This document shows positions 21,368 through 32,478 of a DNA stretch of 64,000 bases, in pieces. The translations under genes and the position numbers were made by a program. Position 1 is the first letter of the stretch. The number at the start of each line of letters is the position of its first letter. Below the pieces are notes generated by a model that was not told where the DNA came from, ran no database searches, and worked only from the letters and a program-made list of their open reading frames with translations. Origin of the DNA: Pezicula radicicola (Eukaryota > Ascomycota > Leotiomycetes > Helotiales > Dermateaceae); NCBI GenBank assembly GCA_003008705.1, contig PDUO01000003.1:1806793-1870792 (forward strand), written 5' to 3'.

Positions 21368-21704
21368 ACTAAGTATATCGCAGAGAATTGTGATTCCGAT
21401 ACAAGCCAAACCCGCGTCTCGAACTAAATAGCTATGTCACTCAAATCTTTTTTTTTTTGAGGATCCCCTTACAATACTTAGTTAGATAAAAGAACGAGAA
21501 GGTTTAATCTAAAACTTATAGCTTTTAATTTGACATTATATACGCAACTAATTAGTGTTAGGAAATCAATAAGAATGTTAGGAGCGTAGGTACTAAGATA
21601 GAGTTATACACAGCGTAAGAACGACTTAGAAGATAATTTTCATTGTTTCCATTCATATCCACTGAAAATCATTCGCCCTCTCCTCCAGATACTCATAAAC
21701 TTGC

Positions 21705-22378
21705 TTATAGTCCTTGCAAACATGTTTCGCGTCCCGACCATCGCTCCCCGTGAACCCCTTCCGGGAACGTTGTCTGCGCTCCCCCAAGAGCCGTGTTGCC
21801 ACAGCACATAATGCTCTGTTTGAGATACTCAAAGAAATGCTGGAGATGCCACGGCGTACTAGGCGGAATCTTGTCCATGTTGTTAGAGGACATGGCCGAG
21901 TAAACTGCGATGATAGAGTGGAGGCAGTGCAGCTGGTGCGTCATGGCAGTCGTGAAGATGGTCATGTTGGCAGCGAGGTATTCGGGGACAGGTGTTGGGA
22001 GATTACTGTATTTTTCAGGGCTTTTCATGTTTATGTAGCTTAGGCCCGCTATGCAAATACATGTTAGCTCTTTAAAAGATGACTTGGAGGAGGAGTTTTG
22101 GATTATGAGGAACAAGATCGACCCATTTTTGTTGGACAGCGTCAGTGAAGAATTCTGATCTGTTGCTAGGGAGAACATGGGATTATGTTTGAATTGCACG
22201 GTTTGCTGCCTGAATACATGATATTAGCATCGGATTGTACAGATGAAGTGTCGTCACTATTCGAGATAGGAGATTTCTTACATCTGGTGGCAAATCCCGT
22301 CAAGTCCCCCGACAATTGGTAATAATTTCGACATTTCTCCCACCTCTTCTCAACTAAGAGGCCCAATATAACAAGCAA
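21705..22378 (-). pseudogene. UstYa-like (DUF3328) protein, probably frameshifted
   Basis: The main frame (21705-22199) contains YLAANMTIFTTAMTHQLHCL, i.e. the first HxxHC motif of UstYa-family proteins (HQLHC), then the second motif region as HLQHFFEYLKQSIMC, where the expected Cys after the second His is Phe. Upstream a second frame supplies YYQLSGDLTGFATR, which resembles the conserved region near the N-terminus of the family. A short FFTDAVQQKWVDL block in a third frame fits the part between. I cannot join these by normal introns, so at least one frameshift is likely. UstYa proteins are oxidases of fungal RiPP (ustiloxin/cyclochlorotine-type) and other pathways, usually anchored by an N-terminal helix. 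Function here is doubtful. Confidence 0.6.
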
Positions 22379-22577
22379 TAGCAGAGTGTCAAGCGATAGT
22401 CTTCTTTGTCCCTGGTTTCGAGCTCCTCGCTGTCGTCTATTATATAATAGAATTATAGAGTAACACTTATAGCTTCTGGTAGTTTATTCCCAGGCTTATT
22501 AGGCCTTAATTGTAATCAATAGATCTGAATCAAAACTCCGAGCTTAATTGCTTTCCGAAATCATAAATTCGGTAGAT

Positions 22578-22650
22578 TTCATAAATCGGTAATTATTCAT
22601 GAATTCGGGCCATTTCGGTGACCGAATTCATGAATTAGGCGATTTATGAA
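22578..22650. repeat. 73-bp hairpin
   Basis: The left arm has TTCATAAATCG and TTCATGAATTCGG; the right arm has CCGAATTCATGAA and CGATTTATGAA in mirrored order, separated by a 13-base spacer. It sits in the spacer between the two UstYa-like genes. Confidence 0.65.
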
Positions 22651-22734
22651 GTCGTCGGCACGGATCTGAAGTGCTGGACTAGGAAGGATCAAGAAATTAT
22701 AGAGATAGCAGGGCTTCTAAACAGATGTTTTGCA

Positions 22735-23034
22735 GTACTGGCACTACGAGCGTCTTTTCGCTCAATCAATTAGGTCTATCTATAAACACTACTCGCACCT
22801 TAGAAACTACATATATAGCGTAAGCGAAGAACATTAAAACGACAGCAATTTATTCAATCTATTCCTACAACAGAGCATACCTTTCTAAAAATTCTTAGAA
22901 CCACGGAGAAACACGTAGATGGATACATAGATATACTGTCTTAGAAGAACTTGGATTCGGATATCTTTTCTGTTCTAAAAGAGATTACGTCGCTCTGCTT
23001 TGATCAATTAAGCGAAAAGACGCTCGGAGTACAG
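22735..23034. repeat. MITE-like element, about 300 bp
   Basis: The termini are inverted: CGAGCGTCTTTTCGCT near 22747 and AGCGAAAAGACGCTCG near 23011, with matching flanks CAATCAATTA / TGATCAATTA. The interior is A/T-rich and non-coding. The sequence differs from the elements at 20981 and 48243, so it is a separate family. Confidence 0.65.
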
Positions 23035-23087
23035 AACACGTCGCGAAAAAATATTCATACTATCGAACTACAAGATGTGAAATTTGA

Positions 23088-23695
23088 CTAAATGATAATG
23101 TTCAGTGTGGCAGGTGTATGTATACCGCCAACAAGCATCTTCTCGCAGTGTTCCATATGATGGTAATTCCAAATATACCTATCCACCATTCCATCTTTCA
23201 GCAACGCCCTATGAAGCTTCCGCCACATGTAGGTATAATGCAACTGGTGATATTCCTAGGATACGTATGCATGTCGTATTTACCTGCTATAATCTCGTCT
23301 CACAGCGCCTGCTGCTGTCCATCAGGGTCCAAGTACCACTGCCAATCTCGCAATTCGATAAACTGCTCGATAAGATCTTGATCTTGACATTGTAGTTGTA
23401 GCCAAGAGAAACTCATCACGTCGAAAAGACAACCCTGAGAGAGCGCAGTGCTAATATCTTCGCCACAACTTGTTGCTGATTTTGTCGGCTCGTCTTTGTA
23501 CAATGATTTTGGTGCGGCTGAGGAGCTGACTAGAGCGATGAAGAGTAATAGTGCCGCTGCTGTGACCGAAAGAAGTGTTTTATAGATAGACTTTAATTTT
23601 TGGCATGGTTTCAGATCTGGAATTGGGAGGAATTCCCTGTCCTCATCGGCATAATTGAGACTGAAGCTCTCGGACTGTTGGGAATGAGAGTCCAT
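23088..23695 (-). CDS. Membrane-anchored UstYa-related protein (uncharacterised fungal family), 3' splice junction unresolved
   Basis: The start ATG at 23695 opens a frame with a short polar N-terminus, one membrane helix (TLLSVTAAALLLFIALVSS, residues about 45-63) and the conserved ectodomain pattern CGEDIS-A-S-GC-FDVMSFSWL...C-DQDLI-F...DWQWYLD. The frame stops at 23300. Further along the same strand the expected C-terminal part is present (HQLHYTYMWRKLHRALL, then YHHMEHCEKML, stop at 23088). The break at about 23240-23300 should be an intron, but the one GT donor seen (GTGAGA) does not give the right phase, so either a non-standard donor or a frameshift is involved. The second HxxHC motif is intact (HMEHC), the first reads HQLHY. 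Proteins of this type occur next to UstYa genes; biochemical role unknown. Confidence 0.6.
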
Positions 23696-23993
23696 TTTCT
23701 TCTGCTTCAACGTAAGTATAATCGAGACAACATCTCAGATGTAATTCAACTCTGTTTTAGTGCGTACCTATGGCATTTGTTGAAATGTAGAATCCCACAC
23801 TAGCACTAGTTGGCATACAAACTTGAACTTAACAAGGAATTCAACAAGGAAGTCATCATGATCGCACAGTGATTGTGGTCCGATATCGTAGAGTAGAGGA
23901 AGATGCTCTTGAATTAAGAACCCACTATTTTCGGTATGCCGGGCTAGAATTACTCTATCGATCGGCTAAACCGAGTGGATCTATACGCCGCAT

Positions 23994-24340
23994 CAAGGCG
24001 TTGTATCCAAGGGAAAAAGCTAAGCTTGAGTTTAATAACCTTCTGTTCTCGGTATATAGCTCGGGGGTATCATGTCTCTGGCCGTGGCAGAACTTGGGAA
24101 GGCGTGGTAAAGTGGAGGCAGATAAATAGAGAAAGAAAAGTAGATAACACTATATACGCGCATTAAGACGCTACATCCAAGGGCAAAAATCAAACTTGAG
24201 ATTGACGACCTTCCGGTTTCAGCATGCAGCTCGGGGTTATCGTGTTTCTAGCCCTAAAAGAACTCTGGGGAGAGTGAAGTGTAGTAGAGTGCACGCGGGT
24301 AAAGAGAGTAAAGAAAAAATGGTCTCGGTCGTGACAATAG
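23994..24340. repeat. Imperfect tandem duplication, two units of about 170 bp
   Basis: Unit 1 starts near 23994 (CATCAAGGCGTTGTATCCAA) and unit 2 near 24162 (CATTAAGACGCTACATCCAA). The order of blocks matches: ...AAGCTTGAGTTTAATAACCT / AAACTTGAGATTGACGACCT, then AGCTCGGGG-TATC-TGT / AGCTCGGGG-TATCGTGT. Many differences are C/T or G/A transitions, as expected after repeat-induced point mutation, but I have not counted them. Non-coding. Confidence 0.65.
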
Positions 24341-24374
24341 AGATTTGGTGTTAATCTACAGCCGTGGAACTATT

Positions 24375-24455
24375 AATCGGGTATGGACTTCTATACCAAA
24401 GTGGCAGTTTGGCACCCAGCTGCACGCTTAGAGGATTCAAATCTTACGATGCAAA
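24375..24455 (+). repeat. Weak tRNA-like segment
   Basis: GTGGCAGTTTGGC resembles an A box and GAGGATTCAAATCTT resembles a B box about 31 bases further. Stems do not fold into a proper cloverleaf, so this is at best a tRNA-derived relic. Confidence 0.15.
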
Positions 24456-24657
24456 TGGCGAAGTGTGGTAGAGAGATTCACGGTAGAGTTGTAGTGGCGC
24501 AATCTAGATAACTCAATAAATATACAATGGAGTTTTCCATCCCTCAATCTGCTCTTCTCAACCATATCCTACAACACAAACTCTTACTGCATTCGCTACA
24601 CCAAAAGAAACAAGCTCAACCAGAACCAACTCAATCAAAAAAGGCTCAACCGCCAAC

Positions 24658-24928
24658 ATGCGTTTCGGTGTTATCACTTCAACTCTCTTCTTCTTGGCAA
24701 GCTTCGTCGCTGCATTTAGGGACCTTCCATTTCCGCATGGAGCGAGGCCTGATTTGGTAAACGCAGAGGAATTATATAGTGCTGTTGTTAAATGGAAGAG
24801 ATTGCGCTGTCTATCCTGTGAATAGTATGAAGGAGACGGTAGAGCACTTGTTGTGTACGACGTTAAGTTCGGAGGAGGTTACGGTCAAAGTAGGGGGATG
24901 TTCTTTGGGGATATTCAGAATAGTGTAG
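24658..24928 (+). pseudogene. Small secreted protein gene, apparently frameshifted
   Basis: The ATG at 24658 begins a clear signal peptide (MRFGVITSTLFFLASFVAAF) and a 55-residue frame that stops at 24823-24825. A second frame, one base out, carries a cysteine-containing continuation (with YPVNSMKETVEHLLC and VKVGGCSLG) to a stop at 24926-24928. No splice sites of suitable phase and length connect them, so I read a one-base frameshift or a sequencing error in a small secreted, effector-like gene. The leader upstream has A/C-rich sequence (ACACAAACTC, CAAAAGAAACAAGC), as in expressed fungal genes. The function is unknown. Confidence 0.4.
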
Positions 24929-26931
24929 TGGTGATTAACTGTACGTTTGGAGTGTATGAAGTCGATGTTATTTAAGTATGGTGATAAAGGAGGCTCGTTG
25001 GCTGCGCCAGAAACCCATGGATAGTGTTAATGGCGCTTTTTAGGTGCATGTTGGCGATGCTGAGCTCGACGATGCATCACCCTTTCCGGCTCTGCAAATC
25101 GCGATATTTACATCCAAGTTACATCCGAGATTTCAAAGACAAATCCACCAAGAAGTAAAGGAAATCCTCTCTCACCTCGGATGCCGAATGTTCTTTTCGT
25201 TTCCACATTGCGACCATGCAGAATTTAGGGGTGACGGATACGGGCAGGGTGAAAGGACATTCACTCCTGAATGCAGTGGCGGTTTAGATGAAAATTTAAG
25301 GCTAGTTAATTGCTGTTCTACAACCCTTTGATTATTTCTTTAAATACCTGGCATCAGATTTGGAAGTCTTGGTTGCATTAGAGTAAGGTCTGGCTTTCTG
25401 TGATTTCACGGCTTCAAACAGGAGCCGGACTTCTGACAGTGAATTTTCCTGAATCAACTCAGTTCTTACCATTATGTGTTGAATCTTGTTGACTAACTTG
25501 GAAGGCTGTGTTTGTTGATTTCTGGTCTTGGTGTACATCTTGGCTAAAATGGGGGAAGACAATTCAAAAGTGACTGAGTATCATCATTTCTTTCAAAGCT
25601 TTGGCATAGACTGTAGATGGATTTAGCTTGGGCGTAGGATGTTCCCCCCCTTCTCGACACTAGCCTCGTTTCGAGGACCAGATGACTCCATTGTGAAGTA
25701 AATATGGCTCGAGGGAGTATGAGTAAGAAATTTCCACTCTCCTTTAGCGAGCCAAGCACTTTGCGGGGGAATGCTTGGGTGTTAAAAGGACCATGCGATT
25801 GTTTGAGAGGATTTCCCAAAATTAAATTTAAGAGCGGTACAATACGAGCTATGCAGGAATGCAGCTTTTTGCCCCTGAATGTCGAGGCGAAGTTGCCGAG
25901 TAGGCGCCTTAGCAATTAACGAGTCAGACTTATTACGCCCTACTGCACAGTTGATGAGCTTGTCATCCTCATATTTTGAACTAGACCGTGCACCAAAGGC
26001 GGAGGCGTGGGCGTGGTACACGCAACTAGCAGGTATAGTACAAAGACGTCAAAATAAGCGTGTTGCTTACTGATCTCCCTCAAATTGCCTCCTTTCTACT
26101 TTCGTACTCGCGCTGTCAGCACTGTCAGATGGATTTGACTAACCAATCAGGTCTGGTCTATTTACAATATTTACACTTGGAAAGCACTAGTTTTAGGGCG
26201 TAAGCGATGAAGAACATGGAAAGCTAGAACTAACTAATTTGTGAAGTTTCAAGCTACCCCATCTCGCTTCAGTAGTCCTACGCCAAAATTAACTTCTTCG
26301 TCGTACTGATATATGGTCATAGCATAAGGTAGAACCCTTTACGAGAGCCTTTCTGTGAGCCCAAATTCTTTTGGTCAGTGGTCCGCCCTGTCTTCAACAA
26401 TACCATTTGAAGCTCCTGAAATGTATTCGTATGGTATATTTTCAATATTATACTTAGCTGTGCTTAGAATGTAGAATTTCAGCTATTACGAGATTTGGGG
26501 AAATTTATGCTCTCGTGTCTCTGAAGCATGACGGGTACTCTGATCTGTACTTACCGTCCTTGTAGCTCTTTGGCCTCCTCTTTTAGTTATCGTTATCACC
26601 TAAATCTCCTAGCTAATGTACTAATTGCCTCCTATTGCGCCCAATATGATTTTACGTTTTAGTTCTAAATTGCAGTGCACTGAACTAGAGAACGCCAGGC
26701 TGCCACCATTTATGGACACCAAGTTGGGATGCTTGGAGCCAAAGCAGAGGCTGAAAGAGAAAGTATACATATAAAAGGCCCTCATCAGTGTAAACCCTTT
26801 CCTCAGGTCACATTCAAAAGACTCATTCTGTCATTTACATCAGTACCCAGTCACTCGTTTCATACTTTCGTTAATTCAAATTTCCTTCCAACTTTTAAGC
26901 AACATTAGTCGCTAGTACACTCGTTTACGCA
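24929..26931. other. Intergenic, ending in the peroxidase promoter
   Basis: Frames at 25044-25331, 25332-25562 and 25544-25915 have no recognisable motif and I do not call them. The last 170 bases contain a TATA box (26770-26776) and a C/T-rich leader before the peroxidase ATG. Confidence 0.4.
26770..26776 (+). promoter_or_regulatory. TATA box of the peroxidase gene
   Basis: TATAAAA lies 156 bases upstream of the ATG at 26932, followed by CCCTTTCCTCAGGTCACATTC, a typical pyrimidine-rich start region for a regulated fungal secreted-enzyme gene. Confidence 0.6.
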
Positions 26932-28203
26932 ATGAAGTTAACCACATACCTTATCGGTGCCACAGCTGGCACAGCTCTTGCATATCCTGGCATGGGCAAC
27001 CTAATGACGGAACTCTCCAAACGACAAGCAGAAGCAAATGCAACAGTTGAGTTGATTGGAGATTTGAGACAGGGTGCTACGACTGATGTCGGGAACGAGG
27101 TCAAAGACTGCTTGCTCGGCAACGTGCCATGCGAGAATCTCACACCCAAGGTAAATATATCCTCAGCCAGCAGATCAGGCCAAACTGATATTTGTGCAGG
27201 ATTATGTTGCGCCAGATCTGCATAGTCAGGCTTGTTTGGAGGACACATGCTGTGTCTGGGACTATATCCAAGATGACCTCGTTAAGCTATTCTGGAATGA
27301 CGATGGTACATGCAATGGCCTTGCTCGGGCAGCTGTCCGTCTCGGTTTCCACGACGCAGGGGCTTGGTCTAAGACAAGTGGACCTGGAGGTGCTGATGGC
27401 AGCTTAGTGCTAAGCCTGGACGAGATCAATAGGTCAGAAAACAACGGATTGCAAGAAATTCGGTCCCATGCTCTGGACATACTCCACCAATACGCAGTCT
27501 GGGGTATCGGAGCAGCAGACCTCGTTCAATTCATGCACAATGTTGCTACAGTCGCCTGCCCACTTGGTCCTCGAGTTCTCACATTTGTAGGACGTCACGA
27601 CCGCTGTAAATCCGATCCTACAGGCCTCCTCCCCGACCCGCACTCGCCAGCGGAGGAGTTGATTGAGCTGTTCCAAAACAAAACAATCAACTTCAAAGAT
27701 CTCATTGCCCTCATTGGAGCACACACTACAGCACAGCAGTTCTTTGTTGATCCTTCCAAGGCTGGCCAACCACTGGATTCAACCCCAGGTGTCTGGGATG
27801 TGAAATTCTACAGCGAGGTCTTGGCCCCCAGCCCTCCTGCGTAAGAATTACTTGAAATGTCTGCCTCTTATGATGCCACTAACAATTAGTCTTAGTGGTG
27901 TTTTCCGTCTCCCCAGCGATCAGGCTCTCGCCGACGACCCAGAAACCAACCCTGGCTTCCTAGCCTTCTCGGTATGTTATAGATATTACGGCCCCAAGAT
28001 CACTTCCCTACTTCCACAAAACATATTTAGAACCTCTTCACTAACTGCATTCCTCACAGAACCCAACAAACGGCCAACAAGTCTGGAATGCTGCCTATGC
28101 CACTGCCTACGTCCGCCTATCCCTCCTCGGAGTAAACAATATCAACAAGCTCACCGATTGCACCAAAGTTTTGCCCAATCCAATCACAAGCTTCCCCAGC
28201 TAA
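26932..28203 (+). CDS. Secreted class II-type heme peroxidase (ligninolytic-peroxidase-like)
   Basis: Four exons (26932-27150, 27200-27840, 27896-27971, 28060-28203) encode 359 residues with GT-AG introns of 49, 55 and 88 bp. The N-terminus is a signal peptide (MKLTTYLIGATAGTALAYP). The plant/fungal peroxidase fold is marked by distal Arg120 and His124 in AAVRLGFHDAGAWS, GPGGADGSL (calcium/heme region) and proximal His248 in LIALIGAHTTAQQ. RLPSDQALADDPETNPGFLAF is the usual C-terminal block. The enzyme uses H2O2 to oxidise phenolic or other aromatic substrates outside the cell. I do not see the acidic triad needed to call a manganese peroxidase with confidence, and the surface Trp of lignin peroxidase was not verified; ascomycete members are usually generic or of unknown substrate. 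The N-terminal extension before the core is longer than in basidiomycete enzymes. Confidence 0.92.
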
Positions 28204-29201
28204 ATAATAATACTGATAGTATTAGACCAATTTCTACATTCTGGATAGCTGTGAATGTCTCGGTTTAATTCTTTTGGGCATGGAAGTGAGGCTGTTCTAC
28301 CTAGGAAGCCAGAAGTTTGGAGGGTTGTGTAATAATTAATTATCGCTATACCTAATTGATTTCTATACGCGCAAAATTTGGCAGATAAATACAGTGAAGT
28401 GAGATTATTTCGAGTCAGAATCGTACTAATATCCACTATTACCCTGTTATAAGCAGAGATTGTGTTATCACAAGGTATTGTAATATTCACTTTGTCGTCC
28501 CGGATAGGGATAGCCTGATGGCCAAGGAGGACCGAAAGACCACCTGCCGGGCAGTGCTGTGGGATTGAAGTAGCTGTAAAATTGCAGTCGGGTAGCAGTA
28601 AATTCGCAAGCGTGATGTGTGCGGGCCATAGCACAGACTCATTTACATTGGCAAACATTTGAATCTGGGCAGATGTGATGTCTTTCTCTTGGCTTGGTGC
28701 TGACCACCTACGGCTGAGTACTTCTGAGTTCGACAGGATCGATTAAACCTGCGAGGTACCATGATTTAATGGATTGAGACGACGTAAGAAGAAATATAGA
28801 GATGCAAAAGCCAGGTGTCTTGAGGATGTGAATAAAATTTAGGAGTGAAGACGGTAGGTAGTCAAAGAGGCTGTTACACCCTTACACACTAGCTCAGTTG
28901 CCTCTCGCTTAGGGAACTAATGAGTCAAAGCAGGTTGCACTGCATTACCAGCCCAACCTCCAGTACCACGAAATGAGCTTTCGATATGCCGATAAGTTAG
29001 GGAGAAAAGATACGTACCCTTTGAACTGCTAACAAGAACAGGGATACGAAACATTGAAAATCATAATTTTATTTCTGCATCCTGTCACTGCTAGCTAGAG
29101 TCCTATCTGAAAACAATATAGTACTAAAGCACTATATGAAACTTCATTCCATGGGCTACCAGAGCCATATTTACTACCCAGACAAGTATAATCTTCATTC
29201 T
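28204..29201. other. Intergenic, convergent 3' flanks
   Basis: This lies between the peroxidase and the oxygenase. A 152-codon frame on the minus strand (28200-28658) overlaps the end of the peroxidase, has no motif and starts in AT-rich DNA, so it is not called. No repeats seen. Confidence 0.4.
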
Positions 29202-31598
29202 TCAGTACACCGGCAGCGGCTGGATAAATGGTTCAGTCTCTGGAATTCTTTCCCCATCAACCCAATTTCCATGAACCGCAGATCGCAAGCCTGTATTCCG
29301 CATCATAATTAGCAAGCTGACAGAAAACAACGACATGTCTCTCATGGTAAGATGAAGATATTCTCCACCAAAGAAATGGCTCCAAACTTACGGAATGGTA
29401 AGACGACCTTCGCAACCACCTTCTGAAAATCCCTGGTATCTTGAATAATCTACTCCGAGAACAAATAAATATTAGCAAACAGGCACGTATTCATGTGAAA
29501 TCTGTTCAGCTGAGAAATATGAAGAACAAGGAGGTAAAATTGTAGGGAAGGAGGAGAGTTCCTTACGAGTTCGTTCCTCTGTAGGGGAACATTATCAACC
29601 ATCGTAATTAAGAAACCATCACCTTCTCCTGCTTCAACCGAACGGGGACTAAAGGCCGGTTCCTGAACGAGACATCCAACACCGGGAGAAAAATACTCAA
29701 CCTTGTGCGTCTTGTAATCTAAACGGACGAGGCAATTGAGGCCTTGATAAAGCTGGGCTGATGCATCATCTGAGGGCCTGAAGCAGTCTAGGAAGGTATA
29801 TCTTGCTATTGCCCACACACAAGCGATTAGTTCTTATTTGTTCTTCAGTAGGAAATATAAATTAGGAAACAGAAGGTCAGTAATTTAATCTCTTACTCTG
29901 AGTTGTGAGGAAGCGTTCGTCAATGCGGGGAAACTCGCATGGCATGTTGAGAAGGATTTCTGGAAGTGTTTCAGTTGTTAGTCATTTTGACTACGATTGG
30001 ATAGATTAGATGGAGGATTTGTAGGGCATTTTACCTGGATCCTCCATCGTATCGCTTGTGCTATTCGGATCAATTACCCATTTCACATAGGTCACAGCGA
30101 TATCGCTCGGGTTGGGGTTTTGGGCTTGACGACAAGCTGTTCAGAGCAATAACTGTTCAGCAAATTCTTTACAGGAACGTTGAATGTCATATAAAAAGAC
30201 CGGACGTACGTAGGAAAGCAAAGGCATTGTTGGAAGCGGTTGACGAATCGAAATAGCTAAAACTTTTAGTTAACCTTCGTCGCTAGAAGAGATTCTGCCA
30301 GATATACATATTGTGTAGGGCTCTTGTTTATGGCGAGCGGAATAAAGAACTCACATCTTTCCATTTTCTTCCCAACTCGCCCCTGAGTGGATCGCCATGC
30401 AGTTTTTATACTTGAACCACCGGATCTGACCTGTCTTGTTGCGAGGAATGACACCGAACCACGCTGGACATTCTTGATCATAGTACCTTCTCACCGAAAC
30501 ATAGATCAGTAAATTTCTTTACGCTTTCAGATTCTTGGAAGAGGATTCTAACCATTGATGATTTCCTTCCTTTTCGATGTCTTTGGTATTTACCATAAAC
30601 GGCATCCTCATTAGGATGACATAATTCTTGGTCTGAGTAACCTCTTAGAATCATCTCTTATCTTGTTCGCAGTGGTAATGATAGATAGAAGTGCTTACAA
30701 TAGCACAGTCATGGATGATTCCACCACCAGGGAATTCCAACTCTCGCTGGAGAGATAGTTTGCCATCTTTTTCGATAACATAGACTGTTATCTAAGGTGT
30801 GATTAGTCTTGGGAAGTAGCATCTTGCATGTGTGAAAATACCTGATCTGAGCCTAGCCCATTCATATCGTATCCAAATGCAACCATAGCTCCCGTCTCGG
30901 GATCGACCTTTTGGCAAGGGTTAGTTAGAAGTGTCTGGAATAAATCAAGGTAATGGCCATGCATACATGTGGATGGGCTGTAAATGGCTTATTAGGATCA
31001 ATCTGACCAGGAAATATATCATGACCGATAGTCCTGAGACTGCCTAAGTAAATGATAAGTAACTATGAGTCGCAACGGCAGATCTTAGAGACATACTCGG
31101 ATCAAGTTCATAACCAGGTCCGTGTTCGCACAGTGCAAGTAGCTTCTTGTTGTGAATGACGACATTGGTATTGGCAATGTTGTCACTAACAGCTCTCACA
31201 CACGGGTGATGAGAAAACGGGCTCTTCAGCATGCCGAACATGGATCGACCTGCCTTTCTCTCTGCGAGAAGTCGCTCGGTCATGACATAACGTTGCTTGA
31301 ACGATACCTTGCCATCTTTGAATCGGAATGCACTAATGCTTCCGTCGCCATCAAAAGGGATAGTTTTTGATCCGTTGAGATAGTAATCTCTATCGTAGTA
31401 AGGATCTTGCATAACCTTCAAACCATGTCAGTCCCGAAATATTTTGTAAACTGGGTTGTGTAGAAATACCCGATAATAAGTCCCATCGAGTTCTTTTGGG
31501 ATTTCTCCTTCGACTTCTACATCTTCGAGATCGACTTCAGCTCTGAAGGGTCGAGATGCTCCTGCAAAGTCGTTGAATGCTGTATGTGCCTTAACCAT
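29202..31598 (-). CDS. Carotenoid cleavage / lignostilbene-type dioxygenase
   Basis: Thirteen exons can be joined in phase: 31470-31598, 31097-31415, 30967-31043, 30842-30907, 30699-30791, 30553-30632, 30355-30486, 30210-30256, 30035-30136, 29897-29959, 29567-29805, 29392-29449, 29202-29290, giving 497 residues, a normal length for the family. The four iron-binding histidines expected for the seven-bladed propeller are His173 (TAHPHVDP), His224 (IIHDCAI), His288 (MAIHSG) and His475 (AVHGNW). The family cleaves a conjugated C=C bond of carotenoids, apocarotenoids or stilbenes with O2 and Fe(II). No signal peptide, so cytosolic. Absence of the membrane patch of carotenoid enzymes cannot be judged; resveratrol/lignostilbene cleavage and carotenoid cleavage are both possible. 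Its promoter is shared with the divergent C2H2 regulator. Confidence 0.92.
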
Positions 31599-32478
31599 GA
31601 TGAATTTTGAAAAGAGCTTCAATTACTAAAGAAAATAAAAAAATAAATGAAGAATGAGGTGTAAACAGAATCGTTGGCATATCTATTGAACTTGTAGATA
31701 TAGACAACTCAAGAAGATACAGTAAACATTGCTAGCCCCACAAACCCCACAAAACAATGCCATATTGCCTTCTCCGCAAATCGTGGAGACTTCATAGCTA
31801 TGCGAATCGGGGAGCTCGGTAAACCACAATAGCCAGATACTCTTAAGCGACGATGATTGGTAATGGCAGCGACCTTATGCGCTATGCAAGCTCCTACGAG
31901 TTTGTTTTATTCACGACTTCGGATTGGGCGTCCCGGCACCACACATTTAAAGTTCACAGTGTGGCTATCCGTAGCCCCGTTAAACTCAAATCCCCATTCG
32001 TCTCCATACTCTCCACTCCAACCTCAATTTTGAGAGTCTACTTAAGGAACTATAGGAGCTCGATGGCAAAGTGTAGGTACTATGTAGTGGTAGCAGGATA
32101 AGAATCATGGTTGACGTCGCTAAGAAGGAACGAAGTCGCTGTAGTGATGGACTTGGCACTTCATTGACCATCAGATTAGTTACGGGAGGTTTTAATGTCT
32201 ACTGAGTTATCCCGAGCAATACTAGGAATATAGACTTCAAAGGTGCTCATATACAGTCAGATTTGTTACAGAGTAAAGACTTGAAAGCCTCACAGTAGAG
32301 ACATGTCGGCCCTGCCTCGGCAAGGAATCCTAGCTCGCATGTGTTTTCATAACTCCTGGTTCGGCAGTCATTATTCTTTCCCGACTCCGCACTTCGATGT
32401 GCTGTACTGCCTTTTTCCAACAATGAACAAGGCCACCGATTTCAAACGTCCCCGGCTTTCTTCGTAACTTCGTGATCA
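31599..32478. promoter_or_regulatory. Bidirectional promoter region between oxygenase and C2H2 regulator
   Basis: 880 bases separate the two divergent start codons. The sequence has A-rich tracts near the oxygenase start (AAAGAAAATAAAAAAATAAA) and C/T-rich blocks near the regulator start (CTGCCTTTTTCC, TTTCCCGACTCCGC). A shared promoter would allow co-control of the two genes. I cannot name a specific operator. Confidence 0.4.

Noticed and set aside
25332..25915. Two overlapping minus-strand frames
   Set aside because: Some protein-like words but no start context, motif or splice pattern; not enough to call a gene.
28200..28658. 152-codon minus-strand frame after the peroxidase
   Set aside because: It overlaps the peroxidase 3' end, has no motif, signal peptide or splice support and lies in AT-rich DNA.
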